A stretch of 64,000 nt of DNA from CALXOJ01 sp034120015 (GTDB taxonomy: Bacteria > Spirochaetota > Spirochaetia > JAFGXN01): the NCBI GenBank assembly GCA_034120015.1, contig JAXEIF010000025.1, positions 106,327 through 170,326 of the forward strand, in the 5' to 3' direction. Made by a program: the position numbers and the translations under genes. Numbering within the stretch: position 1 is the first letter of the stretch; each line of letters opens with the position of its first letter. This document shows, piece by piece, positions 26,544 through 35,282 of this stretch. The notes under the pieces were generated by a model. That model was not told where the DNA came from, did no database searches, and worked only from the letters and a program-made list of their open reading frames with translations.

Positions 26544-27575
26544 TCAGTCAAATAAGCCGCCCGGAAAACTTTTCTTTTTCACATATGGTTTAATTTCGTC
26601 AAAAGAAAACAGTACGGCCGGCATGCCGGACGAATAAGGTCCCAGCTGATATTGTGACCAGACAAACAGAATTCCGCCGTAAGTCAACATCCATTCGCAT
26701 TTCGGATCGAACCCCAACCGTTCGTAGTCATTAAATGATTCTTCCGTCAAAGTCGACGGAGGAGTAATAAACTTCTTCCTGACATCGGAAATAAATTTCG
26801 TATTACCTGTATTCAACCAGTCCAGTCCGGAAATCCTTGTTCCCGTGTTGCGGTCAAAAACCAGACCGGAAACAGCCGTCATTCCGTGAGCCCCGCCCCG
26901 ATATTCGTATGTCAGTGCTTTCAGTGATATCAGATTTGTATCGGCATAAAGGAAACGGATATAAGATGACTGCTCGAAATGATAAGATCCCTGCGATGCC
27001 GCAGCCTCTTTCCACTTACGCAATTCGTCCGACATTTTTTGCGCAAAATATGCCCTCAGTTCGTTTTCGTTTCCGTAAGCATTCGAAACCGAAAACCGCA
27101 AATCCCCTACGGAAACAGCCGTCATTTGTTTTGCGGCAGCGGATTTCAGTGTCGGGAAAAAAGGAATTTCACCGTGATAAATAAACTGCCGGTCACCTTC
27201 TTCGGCTTTAAAATGATATACACTGACAAGAAAATAAGGAAGCGACGCATCCGCTGTCCCGTTAAACAGAACCGTGTTTCCGTTTTCGACAAAAGTCCCG
27301 TTAACAGCCGCTTCACCTTTTGAAAATGAAAAAGAAAGCTGATCGATTTCATATGCCGTATCTCCGAGCCAGTCGGGAACAACCATGCCTGCACGGGAAG
27401 AAGCTCCGTCAAATGTCAGAAAAAACACAGTCGACCGGTTACCGATAAATCCGTGAAAGACACGATATTCCTTTTGGGTTACCTCACCGGGAAGATTCAT
27501 CATTTCGGAACTGCCGTTACCCCATACCGATGCCAGCCCTAAAATTAAAAACCCGATTAAAACAATTCTCCTCAT
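26544..27575 (-). CDS. Secreted DUF3298/RsiV-like protein
   Basis: 343 residues with a cleavable signal (MRRIVLIGFLILGLASVWG). The middle and C-terminal parts match the DUF3298/RsiV pattern: YEYRGGAHGMT..GLVFDRNTGTRISGLDWL, then a C-terminal block with ILFVWSQYQLGPYSSGMPAVLFSFDEIKPYV. In other bacteria this fold occurs in the anti-sigma factor RsiV and in deacetylase accessory domains and can bind lysozyme. Here there is no cytoplasmic sigma-binding part, so a free periplasmic binding protein is more likely. It has a strong private promoter. Confidence 0.75.
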   Translation of the reverse strand: MRRIVLIGFLILGLASVWGNGSSEMMNLPGEVTQKEYRVFHGFIGNRSTVFFLTFDGASSRAGMVVPDWLGDTAYEIDQLSFSFSKGEAAVNGTFVENGNTVLFNGTADASLPYFLVSVYHFKAEEGDRQFIYHGEIPFFPTLKSAAAKQMTAVSVGDLRFSVSNAYGNENELRAYFAQKMSDELRKWKEAAASQGSYHFEQSSYIRFLYADTNLISLKALTYEYRGGAHGMTAVSGLVFDRNTGTRISGLDWLNTGNTKFISDVRKKFITPPSTLTEESFNDYERLGFDPKCEWMLTYGGILFVWSQYQLGPYSSGMPAVLFSFDEIKPYVKKKSFPGGLFD

Positions 27576-27603
27576 AGTGTACTCCTATTTTACTGTCCGT
27601 TTT

Positions 27604-27632
27604 ATTATATAAAGAAAATTTAAAATTTGCAA
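27604..27632 (-). promoter_or_regulatory. Promoter of the DUF3298-like gene
   Basis: -35 TTGCAA (27627-27632), 17-base AT-rich spacer, -10 TATAAT (27604-27609), about 28 bases upstream of the ATG, which itself has AGGAG. Confidence 0.75.
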
Positions 27633-27658
27633 ACATTCACTCTTATTTTAACGGATTA

Positions 27659-29308
27659 TTAATCTCCGTTTTTGACCGTTCCTTTAATGACCGCTCTGCG
27701 TATTTTTCCGCTGATGGTTTTCGGCATTTCGTCGACAAAATCAATAATCCGCGGATATTTATACGGCGCCGTTGTTTCCTTCACGTGACGCTGAAGCTCT
27801 TTTTTCAGTTCCTCTGACGGGGTAAAACCTTCGTGGAGACGGATTGTTGCCTTGACGACCTGACCCCGAATCGGATCCGGGGCGGGCGTCACCGCACATT
27901 CGAAAACGGCCTCGTGTTCCAGCAGTGCGCTTTCCACTTCAAACGGCCCGATGCGGTAACCGGAGCTTTTTATCACATCATCCGCACGTCCGACAAACCA
28001 GAAATAACCTTCTTCATCCTGCCAGGCAATATCGCCGGTATAATAAAGCCCGTCATGCATAACGCTTTTCGTCCGCTCTTCGTCACGATAATAGCCTTCG
28101 AAAAGAGAAACCGGATGTCCTTTCGAAATATCGACCGCAATCTGCCCGTTTTCTCCGACCGCAACCGGCTGACCGGATTCGTCTACCAGCTTGACGTTAT
28201 ACAACGGAACGGGAATTCCCATCGACCCCGGTTTAGACGGAATCCAAGGCGGAGTCATGACCGTAATCGCCAGCTCGGTCTGTCCGTAACCTTCTTTCAA
28301 AGACAGACCTGTTTTCTCGCGAAACAGTTTAAAGATTTCGGGACTGAGCGGCTCGCCGGCAACCACGCTGTATTTTACGGAAGAAAAGTCATACTTCGAC
28401 AAATCTTCGAGCATCATAAACCGGTAAATGGTCGGCGGCGCACAAAAGGTTGTAATTTTGTATTTTTCGATTTTTTCCAACAGCGCCTTCGCCTGAAAAT
28501 GCTCCATGTCGTAAACGAAAACGACGGCACCGCAAATCCACTGTCCGTAAATTTTTCCCCAGGCGGCTTTGGCCCATCCGGTTTCGGAAACAGTCAGATG
28601 AAGCTTATCATCTTCGACATTCTGCCAATATTTGGCCGTCACGATGTGCCCGAGCGGATAAGCCTGATTATGACAAACCATTTTCGGATGACCGCTGGTG
28701 CCGGAAGTAAAATAAATCAGAATCGGTTCGTGACTCTTTGTTTCGACACGATTCCATTCGGCGCTTTCTTTTTCGATTTCCGCATCGAAATCGACCCAGT
28801 TTTCGGCCGCTCCGCCGACAGACGCCACTGTTTTCACCGTAGGCGACTCCGGTAATGCCGCCTCAACATGAGAGCGTATCTCCGGTTCGTTAACTGTCAG
28901 AATCATTTTTACGGAAGCCGCACAGTTGCGGTAAACAATATCTTTTTTTGTCAGTAAATGCGTTGCCGGAATAGCTACCGCACCGAGTTTATGAAGACCG
29001 ACCAGCGCATACCAGTACTGATACCGCCGTTTCAGAATCAGCATCACTTTATCGCCTTTTCCGATCCCGTGATTTCGAAAAAAATTGGCCGCCCGGTTAC
29101 TCAGATCACTCATTTCGGCGAACGTAAACGTCCGTTCCGTCTCGTCGTTACACCAGACAAGAGCTTTCTTTTGCGGATCTTCCTGCGCATAAACATCGAC
29201 AATATCATATCCGAAGTTAAAATTTTCGGGCACCGTAATCTTTAATTTCGTCCGGTAATCTTCCGGGCTGTCAAACGGTCCTGTTGCATATCGCTCATAT
29301 AAATTCAT
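27659..29308 (-). CDS. Acyl-CoA synthetase (AMP-forming), ACSM/acetyl-CoA-synthetase-like
   Basis: 549 residues of the adenylate-forming ANL superfamily. The phosphate-binding loop is YFTSGTSGHPKM, the core motif YTGDIAWQDEEGYFWFVGRADD is present, and the acylation lysine is in PKTISGKIRR near the C-terminus. It activates a carboxylic acid as acyl-AMP and then acyl-CoA. The overall sequence resembles medium-chain or aromatic acid CoA ligases more than FadD. It is the last gene of a four-gene unit and directly follows an XRE-cupin regulator. The substrate cannot be read from sequence alone. Confidence 0.9.
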   Translation of the reverse strand: MNLYERYATGPFDSPEDYRTKLKITVPENFNFGYDIVDVYAQEDPQKKALVWCNDETERTFTFAEMSDLSNRAANFFRNHGIGKGDKVMLILKRRYQYWYALVGLHKLGAVAIPATHLLTKKDIVYRNCAASVKMILTVNEPEIRSHVEAALPESPTVKTVASVGGAAENWVDFDAEIEKESAEWNRVETKSHEPILIYFTSGTSGHPKMVCHNQAYPLGHIVTAKYWQNVEDDKLHLTVSETGWAKAAWGKIYGQWICGAVVFVYDMEHFQAKALLEKIEKYKITTFCAPPTIYRFMMLEDLSKYDFSSVKYSVVAGEPLSPEIFKLFREKTGLSLKEGYGQTELAITVMTPPWIPSKPGSMGIPVPLYNVKLVDESGQPVAVGENGQIAVDISKGHPVSLFEGYYRDEERTKSVMHDGLYYTGDIAWQDEEGYFWFVGRADDVIKSSGYRIGPFEVESALLEHEAVFECAVTPAPDPIRGQVVKATIRLHEGFTPSEELKKELQRHVKETTAPYKYPRIIDFVDEMPKTISGKIRRAVIKGTVKNGD

Positions 29309-29317
29309 GATTGTCTC

Positions 29318-29866
29318 CTAAAAAATAACCGCAAGAAAAAGCGCCGGCTCGTCTCCGACAACCTGCATGGCGTGATCCTGGGAAGAGTCGAAATAAATGG
29401 AATCACCTTCCTTTAACAACGCCTCATGCTCGCCGATAAAAAAACGGATTTCGCCTTTCAGGACATAATTGAATTCCTGTCCGTCGTGATGATATTTTTT
29501 CACTTCTCTGTTTTTTCCGGGAGGAACCGTTACCAGAAACGGCTCGGCTTTCCGGTCGGCGAAATTGGCGGCAAGCGACTGATAGCCGTATTCGGCCCGA
29601 CGGTGAACATCCACGCCTTTCCCGGCCGGAGTGACCGTAAACGAATGCAGATGCGGATCTTCTCCGGTCAGCAGAGTTGTCAGTCCGACTCCGCAGATTT
29701 TCCCAAGCTGATGAAGTACACTGACCGATACATCAACGGTCCCCTCTTCAACCTGTTTCAGAAAACCGGCTGTCACCCCCAATTTTTCGGCCAGAGATTC
29801 CTGCGACAATTCGCAGTCTTCCCTCAAACCTTTTATCCGTTCTCCGATCTGTTTTTTATGATCCAT
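29318..29866 (-). CDS. XRE-family regulator with C-terminal cupin (copy 1)
   Basis: 182 residues. The N-terminal HTH is at about 7-60 (IKGLREDCELSQESLAEKLGVTAGFLKQVEEG) and the C-terminal cupin at about 110-180 (KYHHDGQEFNYVLKGEIRF...GDSIYFDSSQDHAM). Such regulators sense a small ligand through the cupin and often control the adjacent enzyme. It starts one base after the upstream acyl-CoA ligase gene and precedes another ligase by nine. It is a paralogue of the regulator at 31530-32096. Confidence 0.88.
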   Translation of the reverse strand: MDHKKQIGERIKGLREDCELSQESLAEKLGVTAGFLKQVEEGTVDVSVSVLHQLGKICGVGLTTLLTGEDPHLHSFTVTPAGKGVDVHRRAEYGYQSLAANFADRKAEPFLVTVPPGKNREVKKYHHDGQEFNYVLKGEIRFFIGEHEALLKEGDSIYFDSSQDHAMQVVGDEPALFLAVIF

Positions 29867-29867
29867 G

Positions 29868-31517
29868 TTAAATCACCTCCGTTCCGGCCTCTTTCAGAAG
29901 CTTCAGACCGATATCCCCCAGCTTGAATTTCTGGATTTTTCCGCTTCCCGTCAGCGGAAATTCATCGACAAAAAAGACATATTTCGGAATTTTATGGCGG
30001 GAAATTTTTCCTTTACAGTACGACTTTACATCCTGCTCATCAAGACGGGCTCCCTCATTCAAAATAATAAAGGCGCCGACCTCTTCACCGTACTTTTGAC
30101 TGGGAATCCCGGCCACCTGAACATCCCGGACTTCCGGCATCCGATAAATGAATTCTTCGATTTCCCGCGGATAAATGTTTTCACCGCCGCGGATAATCAT
30201 ATCTTTAATCCGACCCGTGATACGATAATTGCCGTTTTCGTCTTTGATTCCCAAATCTCCGGAATGCAGCCAGCCGTCGGCATCGATACATTCAGCCGTA
30301 TCCTGCGGTCGTTTGTAATAACCTTTCATGACGTTGTATCCGCGGCAGCACATTTCACCCTGCACCCCGACAGGACATTCGGCACCCGTTTCCGGATCTT
30401 TCACCATCACTTCGATTCCGGGCAGCTCCCGTCCGACGGTGTGCACTTTAACTTCGAGACTGTCGGAGGTTCGTGTCTGCGTCATCACCGGAGACGCCTC
30501 GGTCAATCCGTACGCAATGGTGATATCCTTCATGTTCATTTTATCAATAACCTGCTGCATCACCTCAACGGGACATAAAGAACCGGCCATAATTCCGGTT
30601 CTCAACGAGGATAAATCAAACAGTGAAAACATCGGATGATTCAACTCGGCAATAAACATCGTCGGCACACCGTACAACGCGGTGCACCGTTCCTTTTCCA
30701 CCGATGCCAGCACCAGCAGCGGATCGAAGCTTTCAATGACGACAACGGTACCGCCGTGAGTATACAGTGCCATGATTCCCAATACAAGTCCGAAGCAGTG
30801 AAAAAGCGGCACCGGCAGACAGAGAACCGTTTTGTCGGTAAATTTCTGACATTCGCCGATATTAAAACCGTTATTAAGAATATTCCGATGCGTCAGCTGC
30901 ACCCCTTTCGGAAAGCCGGTCGTTCCGGACGTATACTGCATATTGACCACATCGTTCGGGTCGAGGGTGGCGGTCACGGCATCCAGATCGATATCCTGAT
31001 GCCGCCCCAACAGCATCAGTTCGGGGATATTATACATACCGCTTTTTTTCTCCGGCCCCATAAACACCACGTTGCGCAGCATCGGGAAACGGGCGCTGGT
31101 CAACGCACCGCGGGCAGACTCTTTCAGCTCGGGAATCAGCTCGTATGTCATTTCGGCATAATCGCAGTCACGGTAACCGCCGATCAGACACAATGTATGA
31201 ATATCGGCATCACGGATCAGGTACTCCGCTTCATGCGATTTATAGTTGGTATTGATGGTTACCAGAATCACACCGATACGGGCGGAAGCAAAAAGCAACG
31301 TCAGCCAGTCGGGAACATTAGTCGCCCAAACACCGAGATGATCGCCTTTACGCAAACCGATGGCATACAATCCGCGTGCCAAATCATCAACGCGTTCCAC
31401 GAACCGGGAATAGGTAAAACGCAAATTGCGGTCGGCGTATATAACAAACTCTTTATCGGGAAAACGATCCGCTTTTTCCTTCAAAACCTGAAACAGTGTT
31501 TTTTCGATAAATTCCAT
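29868..31517 (-). CDS. Long/medium-chain acyl-CoA ligase, FadD-like
   Basis: 549 residues, AMP-binding superfamily. The P-loop is YTSGTTGFPKGVQLTHRN and the hinge region is HSGDLGIKDENGNYRITGRIKDMIIRGGENIYP, with the catalytic lysine in PLTGSGKIQKFKL. It matches the FadD-like/acyl-CoA synthetase group for fatty or dicarboxylic acids. It is flanked on both sides by XRE-cupin regulators. Despite equal length it is clearly divergent from the second ligase, so the two probably use different acids. Confidence 0.9.
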   Translation of the reverse strand: MEFIEKTLFQVLKEKADRFPDKEFVIYADRNLRFTYSRFVERVDDLARGLYAIGLRKGDHLGVWATNVPDWLTLLFASARIGVILVTINTNYKSHEAEYLIRDADIHTLCLIGGYRDCDYAEMTYELIPELKESARGALTSARFPMLRNVVFMGPEKKSGMYNIPELMLLGRHQDIDLDAVTATLDPNDVVNMQYTSGTTGFPKGVQLTHRNILNNGFNIGECQKFTDKTVLCLPVPLFHCFGLVLGIMALYTHGGTVVVIESFDPLLVLASVEKERCTALYGVPTMFIAELNHPMFSLFDLSSLRTGIMAGSLCPVEVMQQVIDKMNMKDITIAYGLTEASPVMTQTRTSDSLEVKVHTVGRELPGIEVMVKDPETGAECPVGVQGEMCCRGYNVMKGYYKRPQDTAECIDADGWLHSGDLGIKDENGNYRITGRIKDMIIRGGENIYPREIEEFIYRMPEVRDVQVAGIPSQKYGEEVGAFIILNEGARLDEQDVKSYCKGKISRHKIPKYVFFVDEFPLTGSGKIQKFKLGDIGLKLLKEAGTEVI

Positions 31518-31529
31518 ACCCGGATCCTC

Positions 31530-32096
31530 TCAAGCGGTATAAACAACAGCCAAAATCCGCGAATCGGCACCGCAGGCACTGTGAACCGAATGAGGCACAA
31601 TCGAATCGTAATAAATCGTATCGCCCTCTTCCAAGACGTAAGTTTCTTTTCCGTAAGAAACCTCGACTGTTCCGGAGAGAACGTAAATAAACTCTTCGCC
31701 CTCATGCTGGGACAGCTGATAATTTTCCGCCGTCGAAGCGGCAATATCGATAATAAACGGCTCCATATGCCGACCACCCTGATCATGCGCCAAAGGCAAA
31801 AACGACAAATCGCCGATACCGCTTTCGGTGCGTGCCGCAAAACGTACACCGTCGCCCCGTTCCGATTTCCGGGAAACGGCCGGCCCCTGCCGGTCATTGT
31901 CATCCAGAAAGGTTCCGACCCGCAGCCCCATTCCCTTGGCAATCACCATCAGAGTTCCCAAAGTCGTCATTTTCGATCCGTCTTCCAGCCCGGACAGAAA
32001 AGCAACGGAATAACCGGTTTTGCCGGATAATTCTTCCAAAGATATTTTTCTGAATTCTCTGATTTTTTTGATTTTTTCACCCAATGACTGCGACAT
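31530..32096 (-). CDS. XRE-family regulator with C-terminal cupin (copy 2)
   Basis: 188 residues with the same architecture as copy 1: HTH at about 8-60 (KIREFRKISLEELSGKTGYSVAFLSGLEDG) and cupin at about 115-185 (QHEGEEFIYVLSGTVEV...GDTIYYDSIVPHSV). It is the first gene of the XRE-ligase-XRE-ligase unit, with GAGGAGG before the ATG. It likely autoregulates the unit in response to a carboxylic acid or its CoA ester, but no operator was identified. Confidence 0.88.
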   Translation of the reverse strand: MSQSLGEKIKKIREFRKISLEELSGKTGYSVAFLSGLEDGSKMTTLGTLMVIAKGMGLRVGTFLDDNDRQGPAVSRKSERGDGVRFAARTESGIGDLSFLPLAHDQGGRHMEPFIIDIAASTAENYQLSQHEGEEFIYVLSGTVEVSYGKETYVLEEGDTIYYDSIVPHSVHSACGADSRILAVVYTA

Positions 32097-32146
32097 AAAA
32101 CCTCCTCAAAGCGGATAAACAGATAACGATAAGAAAAAAAGAGACG

Positions 32147-32539
32147 TCAGACTGTTTCGTCTACAAAGTTTTTCATTTCTCCGACCAGTTTTTCGATTTC
32201 CGCCTGCATGATGATAAAACTGGTCGGAATGCGATCGTAATCGGAATTGCGAATCGACTTTATCATATTATGGAGAACAGTGTTCAGACGGATACCCCCG
32301 ACTTCCGTAACCACCTGAATCAGTTCGTTACATTTATTCAGGATTTCCGTATACTCGCCTTTTGCATACATCCGTTCCATATCCATCAGAACCCGAAATG
32401 CGTGTCCTTCAAAAGTCCTTGTTATGGTATCCATTTTATATTTATTATTGGCACCGACTTGAGCGAATTTTTTTGTATCAAAAATCTCAATGCTCGTATT
32501 GACGTATTTTTTGTAAATTTCTTCGTTCAGGAAACTCAT
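32147..32539 (-). CDS. Small helical protein, possibly a degenerate HPt domain
   Basis: 130 residues, all-helical, no signal peptide. The segment ILNKCNELIQVVTEVGGIRLNTVLHNM has the spacing of an HPt helix (HxLKGSSxxLGAxxL), but the phospho-accepting histidine position holds another residue, so it may be a non-phosphorylated relative or an unrelated four-helix bundle. It has its own promoter, overlapping the end of valS, and GAGGGTG before the ATG. Function unknown. Confidence 0.6.
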   Translation of the reverse strand: MSFLNEEIYKKYVNTSIEIFDTKKFAQVGANNKYKMDTITRTFEGHAFRVLMDMERMYAKGEYTEILNKCNELIQVVTEVGGIRLNTVLHNMIKSIRNSDYDRIPTSFIIMQAEIEKLVGEMKNFVDETV

Positions 32540-32556
32540 TTCACCCTCAATGGCTC

Positions 32557-32585
32557 ATTATAAATCTAATCGGCGAATAATTCAA
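32557..32585 (-). promoter_or_regulatory. Promoter of the HPt-like gene, overlapping the valS 3' end
   Basis: -35 TTGAAT (32580-32585), 17-base spacer that contains the valS stop codon, -10 TATAAT (32557-32562), 18 bases upstream of the ATG. Confidence 0.65.
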
Positions 32586-35205
32586 CATTTTTTTTCAGTT
32601 TTAAAAGACGAATCTCCGCTTCTTTCAATGACTCCCGTTCCTTCTCAATAATATTTTGAGGCGCCTTCGAAAGATAAGCTTCATTGGCATGCCGGGCCCT
32701 GGTCCGCTCGATGAAAGATTCCGTTTTCCCGATTTCCTTTTGCAGTTTACCGAGCTCTTTACCGCAGTCAACCGCATCACGGATATAGACAAACGCTTCG
32801 AAACCGTTCCCGACAGCCGAAACGGCCCCTTTCGCATCGACAGCCGCATCGGTTACCGTCAAATCCGACGCCCTGACAAAACGGGTTATCAATTCACTTT
32901 CATTACGAAAAAAGGAGAGAAGATCGGAATCCGCATCGCACCTGACCGCCACGCGGACAGCGGTTTCCGGCGGTACCGTAAATTCACTGCGAACCGTTCG
33001 AATCGCGCGAATCATATCCTGCAGTGAAGTTACCGGTGCTGCCAACGAAGCGGAAACCTCACATTCCGACGGAAACGGGGCATCAATCAAAAACGGACAG
33101 CGAACCGATGCGGGTAATTTCAAATAAATCTCTTCCGTAATAAACGGCAGAAACGGATGCAGCAGCCGCAGTGATTTTTCCATAAAGTAAAGCAGCTTGC
33201 TTTTCGCCTGACGGGCCGCCGCCGGTTCGGCTCCGTAACATTCCAATTTTGAAATTTCGATATACCAGTCGCAAAAGTCATTCCAGAAATATTCGTAAAC
33301 GGCATGTGCCGCCTCATTAAATTTATAATCGCGCATAGCCGCCGCTACCGCATCCGCCGCCGCATGCAGCCGGCTTTCAATCCAACCGTCGTATGCATTA
33401 AAAACAAATTCCGTCTTGGGGACCAGATCGTTTTCATCCACAAAAGAAAGAATATAACGGGACGCATTCCAAATTTTGTTGGCAAATTTGGCGCCGATTT
33501 TAAAAGAATCTTTATCGATAAGAATATCCTGCCCCTGGGACGACATATAGGCCAATGTGAATTTCAGCGCATCGGCACCGTATTCGTCAACAATTTCAAG
33601 CGGATCGATTCCGTTCCCGAGAGACTTACTCATTTTTCGTCCCTGTTTATCACGTACCAGCTGATGAATATAAATATCGCGGAACGGAACTTCACCCATA
33701 AATTCGAGCCCGGCCATAATCATACGGGAAACCCAGAAAAAAATAATATCGTAAGCGGTCACCAGCACGGTTGTCGGATAGAAACGTTTGAGATCGGCGG
33801 TTTTTTCGGGCCAGCCGAGTGTCGAAAACGGCCACAGCCATGACGAAAACCAGGTATCCAAAACATCTTCATCCTGCTTTAAATTGCGGGATCCGCAATC
33901 GGGACAAACTTCGGCATCGGTACGGGAAACAATCATTTTTCCGCAGTCACGACAGTACCAGACAGGAATCCGATGTCCCCACCACAACTGCCGGGAAATG
34001 CACCAGTCATGGATATTCTCCAGCCAGTGACGGTATGTATTTTCCCATTTTTTCGGAAAAAAACGGATCTCTCCCTTTTCCCAGACGGCCAACGCTTTAT
34101 CGGCCAAAGGTTTCATTTTAACAAACCACTGATCGGACATGTACGGTTCGACAATCGTATGACAGCGGTAACAGTGACCGACCTGATGCGGCAAATCGGA
34201 GGCATCGATGTAATACCCCTCCCGCTCGAGCGCTTCGACCGTCGCTTTTCGGGCTTCGGAAACACTCATCCCCCGCACAAAAGCAGGTGCATTCTCATTC
34301 ATCTTTCCGTCGGGTGTCAAAAGATTAATCCGTTCCAAACCGTGACGGTTACCGATCTCCCAGTCGTTGGGATCATGCGCCGGTGTAATTTTAACAGCCC
34401 CCGATCCGAATTCGCGGTCGACATAGGCGTCCGCAATCACGGGGATGGACCGTCCGGTCAGCGGCAGCTCCACCGTTTTCCCGACGAGACCGGCATAACG
34501 GGGATCTTCGGGGTGAACCGCGACAGCCGTATCTCCGAAAAGCGTTTCGGGTCGCGTTGTCGCCACCACAAGTTCACCTTTGCCGTCACTGTACGGATAG
34601 CGGATACGATACAGCTTGCCCGGTTCTTCCGTATGTTCGACTTCGTCGTCGGCCAAAGCCGTTCCGCACGATGTACAGTAATTAACCAGATATTCTCCTT
34701 TATAGACAAGCCCCCGTTCATACAACGAGACAAAGACTTCGCGTACGGCACGGGACAGTCCCTCATCCATAGTAAAACGCTCCCGACTCCAATCGCAGGA
34801 AGACCCTATTTTTTTCAGCTGATCGACAATAATCGAATGATGTTTTTCCTTAACTTCCCACGTTTTTTCCAGGAACGCTTCCCGACCGAGATCGTTTTTT
34901 GTCCGTCCTTCTTTTTTCAGCTGTCTTTCGACAACATTCTGAGTAGCAATACCGGCATGATCGGTTCCGGGAACCCATAAGACCGGTTCTCCGAGCATTC
35001 TGTGATAACGCACCAGAATATCCTGAAGAGAATTATTCAGACCGTGTCCCATATGCAAAATACCGGTCACATTGGGAGGCGGAATGACGATGACAAAAGG
35101 ATTTTTTTCTCCGTCTGCCGGTTTAAATTTACCGGCTGACTCCCACATCCGGTAAATTTTCTCTTCGAAGTCCTTCGGATTGTAAGCTTTCTCCATTTCC
35201 GTCAT
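32566..35205 (-). CDS. valS: Valyl-tRNA synthetase
   Basis: 879 residues. The HIGH motif is in PPPNVTGILHMGHGLNN (about 38-54) and KMSKS in GRKMSKSLGNG (about 530). The editing domain shows TTRPETLFGDTAVAVHPEDPRY, and a zinc-ribbon-like CRDCGK...CPDCGSR lies near residues 400-425. A C-terminal coiled-coil arm (LGKLQKEIGKTESFIERTRARHAN) is present as usual for ValS. GGGGAGAG precedes the ATG. Confidence 0.97.
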   Translation of the reverse strand: MTEMEKAYNPKDFEEKIYRMWESAGKFKPADGEKNPFVIVIPPPNVTGILHMGHGLNNSLQDILVRYHRMLGEPVLWVPGTDHAGIATQNVVERQLKKEGRTKNDLGREAFLEKTWEVKEKHHSIIVDQLKKIGSSCDWSRERFTMDEGLSRAVREVFVSLYERGLVYKGEYLVNYCTSCGTALADDEVEHTEEPGKLYRIRYPYSDGKGELVVATTRPETLFGDTAVAVHPEDPRYAGLVGKTVELPLTGRSIPVIADAYVDREFGSGAVKITPAHDPNDWEIGNRHGLERINLLTPDGKMNENAPAFVRGMSVSEARKATVEALEREGYYIDASDLPHQVGHCYRCHTIVEPYMSDQWFVKMKPLADKALAVWEKGEIRFFPKKWENTYRHWLENIHDWCISRQLWWGHRIPVWYCRDCGKMIVSRTDAEVCPDCGSRNLKQDEDVLDTWFSSWLWPFSTLGWPEKTADLKRFYPTTVLVTAYDIIFFWVSRMIMAGLEFMGEVPFRDIYIHQLVRDKQGRKMSKSLGNGIDPLEIVDEYGADALKFTLAYMSSQGQDILIDKDSFKIGAKFANKIWNASRYILSFVDENDLVPKTEFVFNAYDGWIESRLHAAADAVAAAMRDYKFNEAAHAVYEYFWNDFCDWYIEISKLECYGAEPAAARQAKSKLLYFMEKSLRLLHPFLPFITEEIYLKLPASVRCPFLIDAPFPSECEVSASLAAPVTSLQDMIRAIRTVRSEFTVPPETAVRVAVRCDADSDLLSFFRNESELITRFVRASDLTVTDAAVDAKGAVSAVGNGFEAFVYIRDAVDCGKELGKLQKEIGKTESFIERTRARHANEAYLSKAPQNIIEKERESLKEAEIRLLKLKKNVELFAD

Positions 35206-35282
35206 GATACTCTCCCCTTTTTTCTTATTGTACAGGTTTTTTCAAAAAAAGACAGCTGTTTCGTGTTAAAAAACACAGAATC

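Noticed and set aside
30636..32030. 464-residue plus-strand open frame
   Set aside because: It lies opposite the acyl-CoA ligase and XRE genes, has no ribosome site, and its sequence (His/Arg/Gln-rich, no motif) is that of an antisense shadow.
35206..35282. Terminator and promoter between the transglutaminase-like gene and valS
   Set aside because: A short GTGTT/AACAC stem and a TACAAT box are visible, but the stem is too weak and no acceptable -35 is found.
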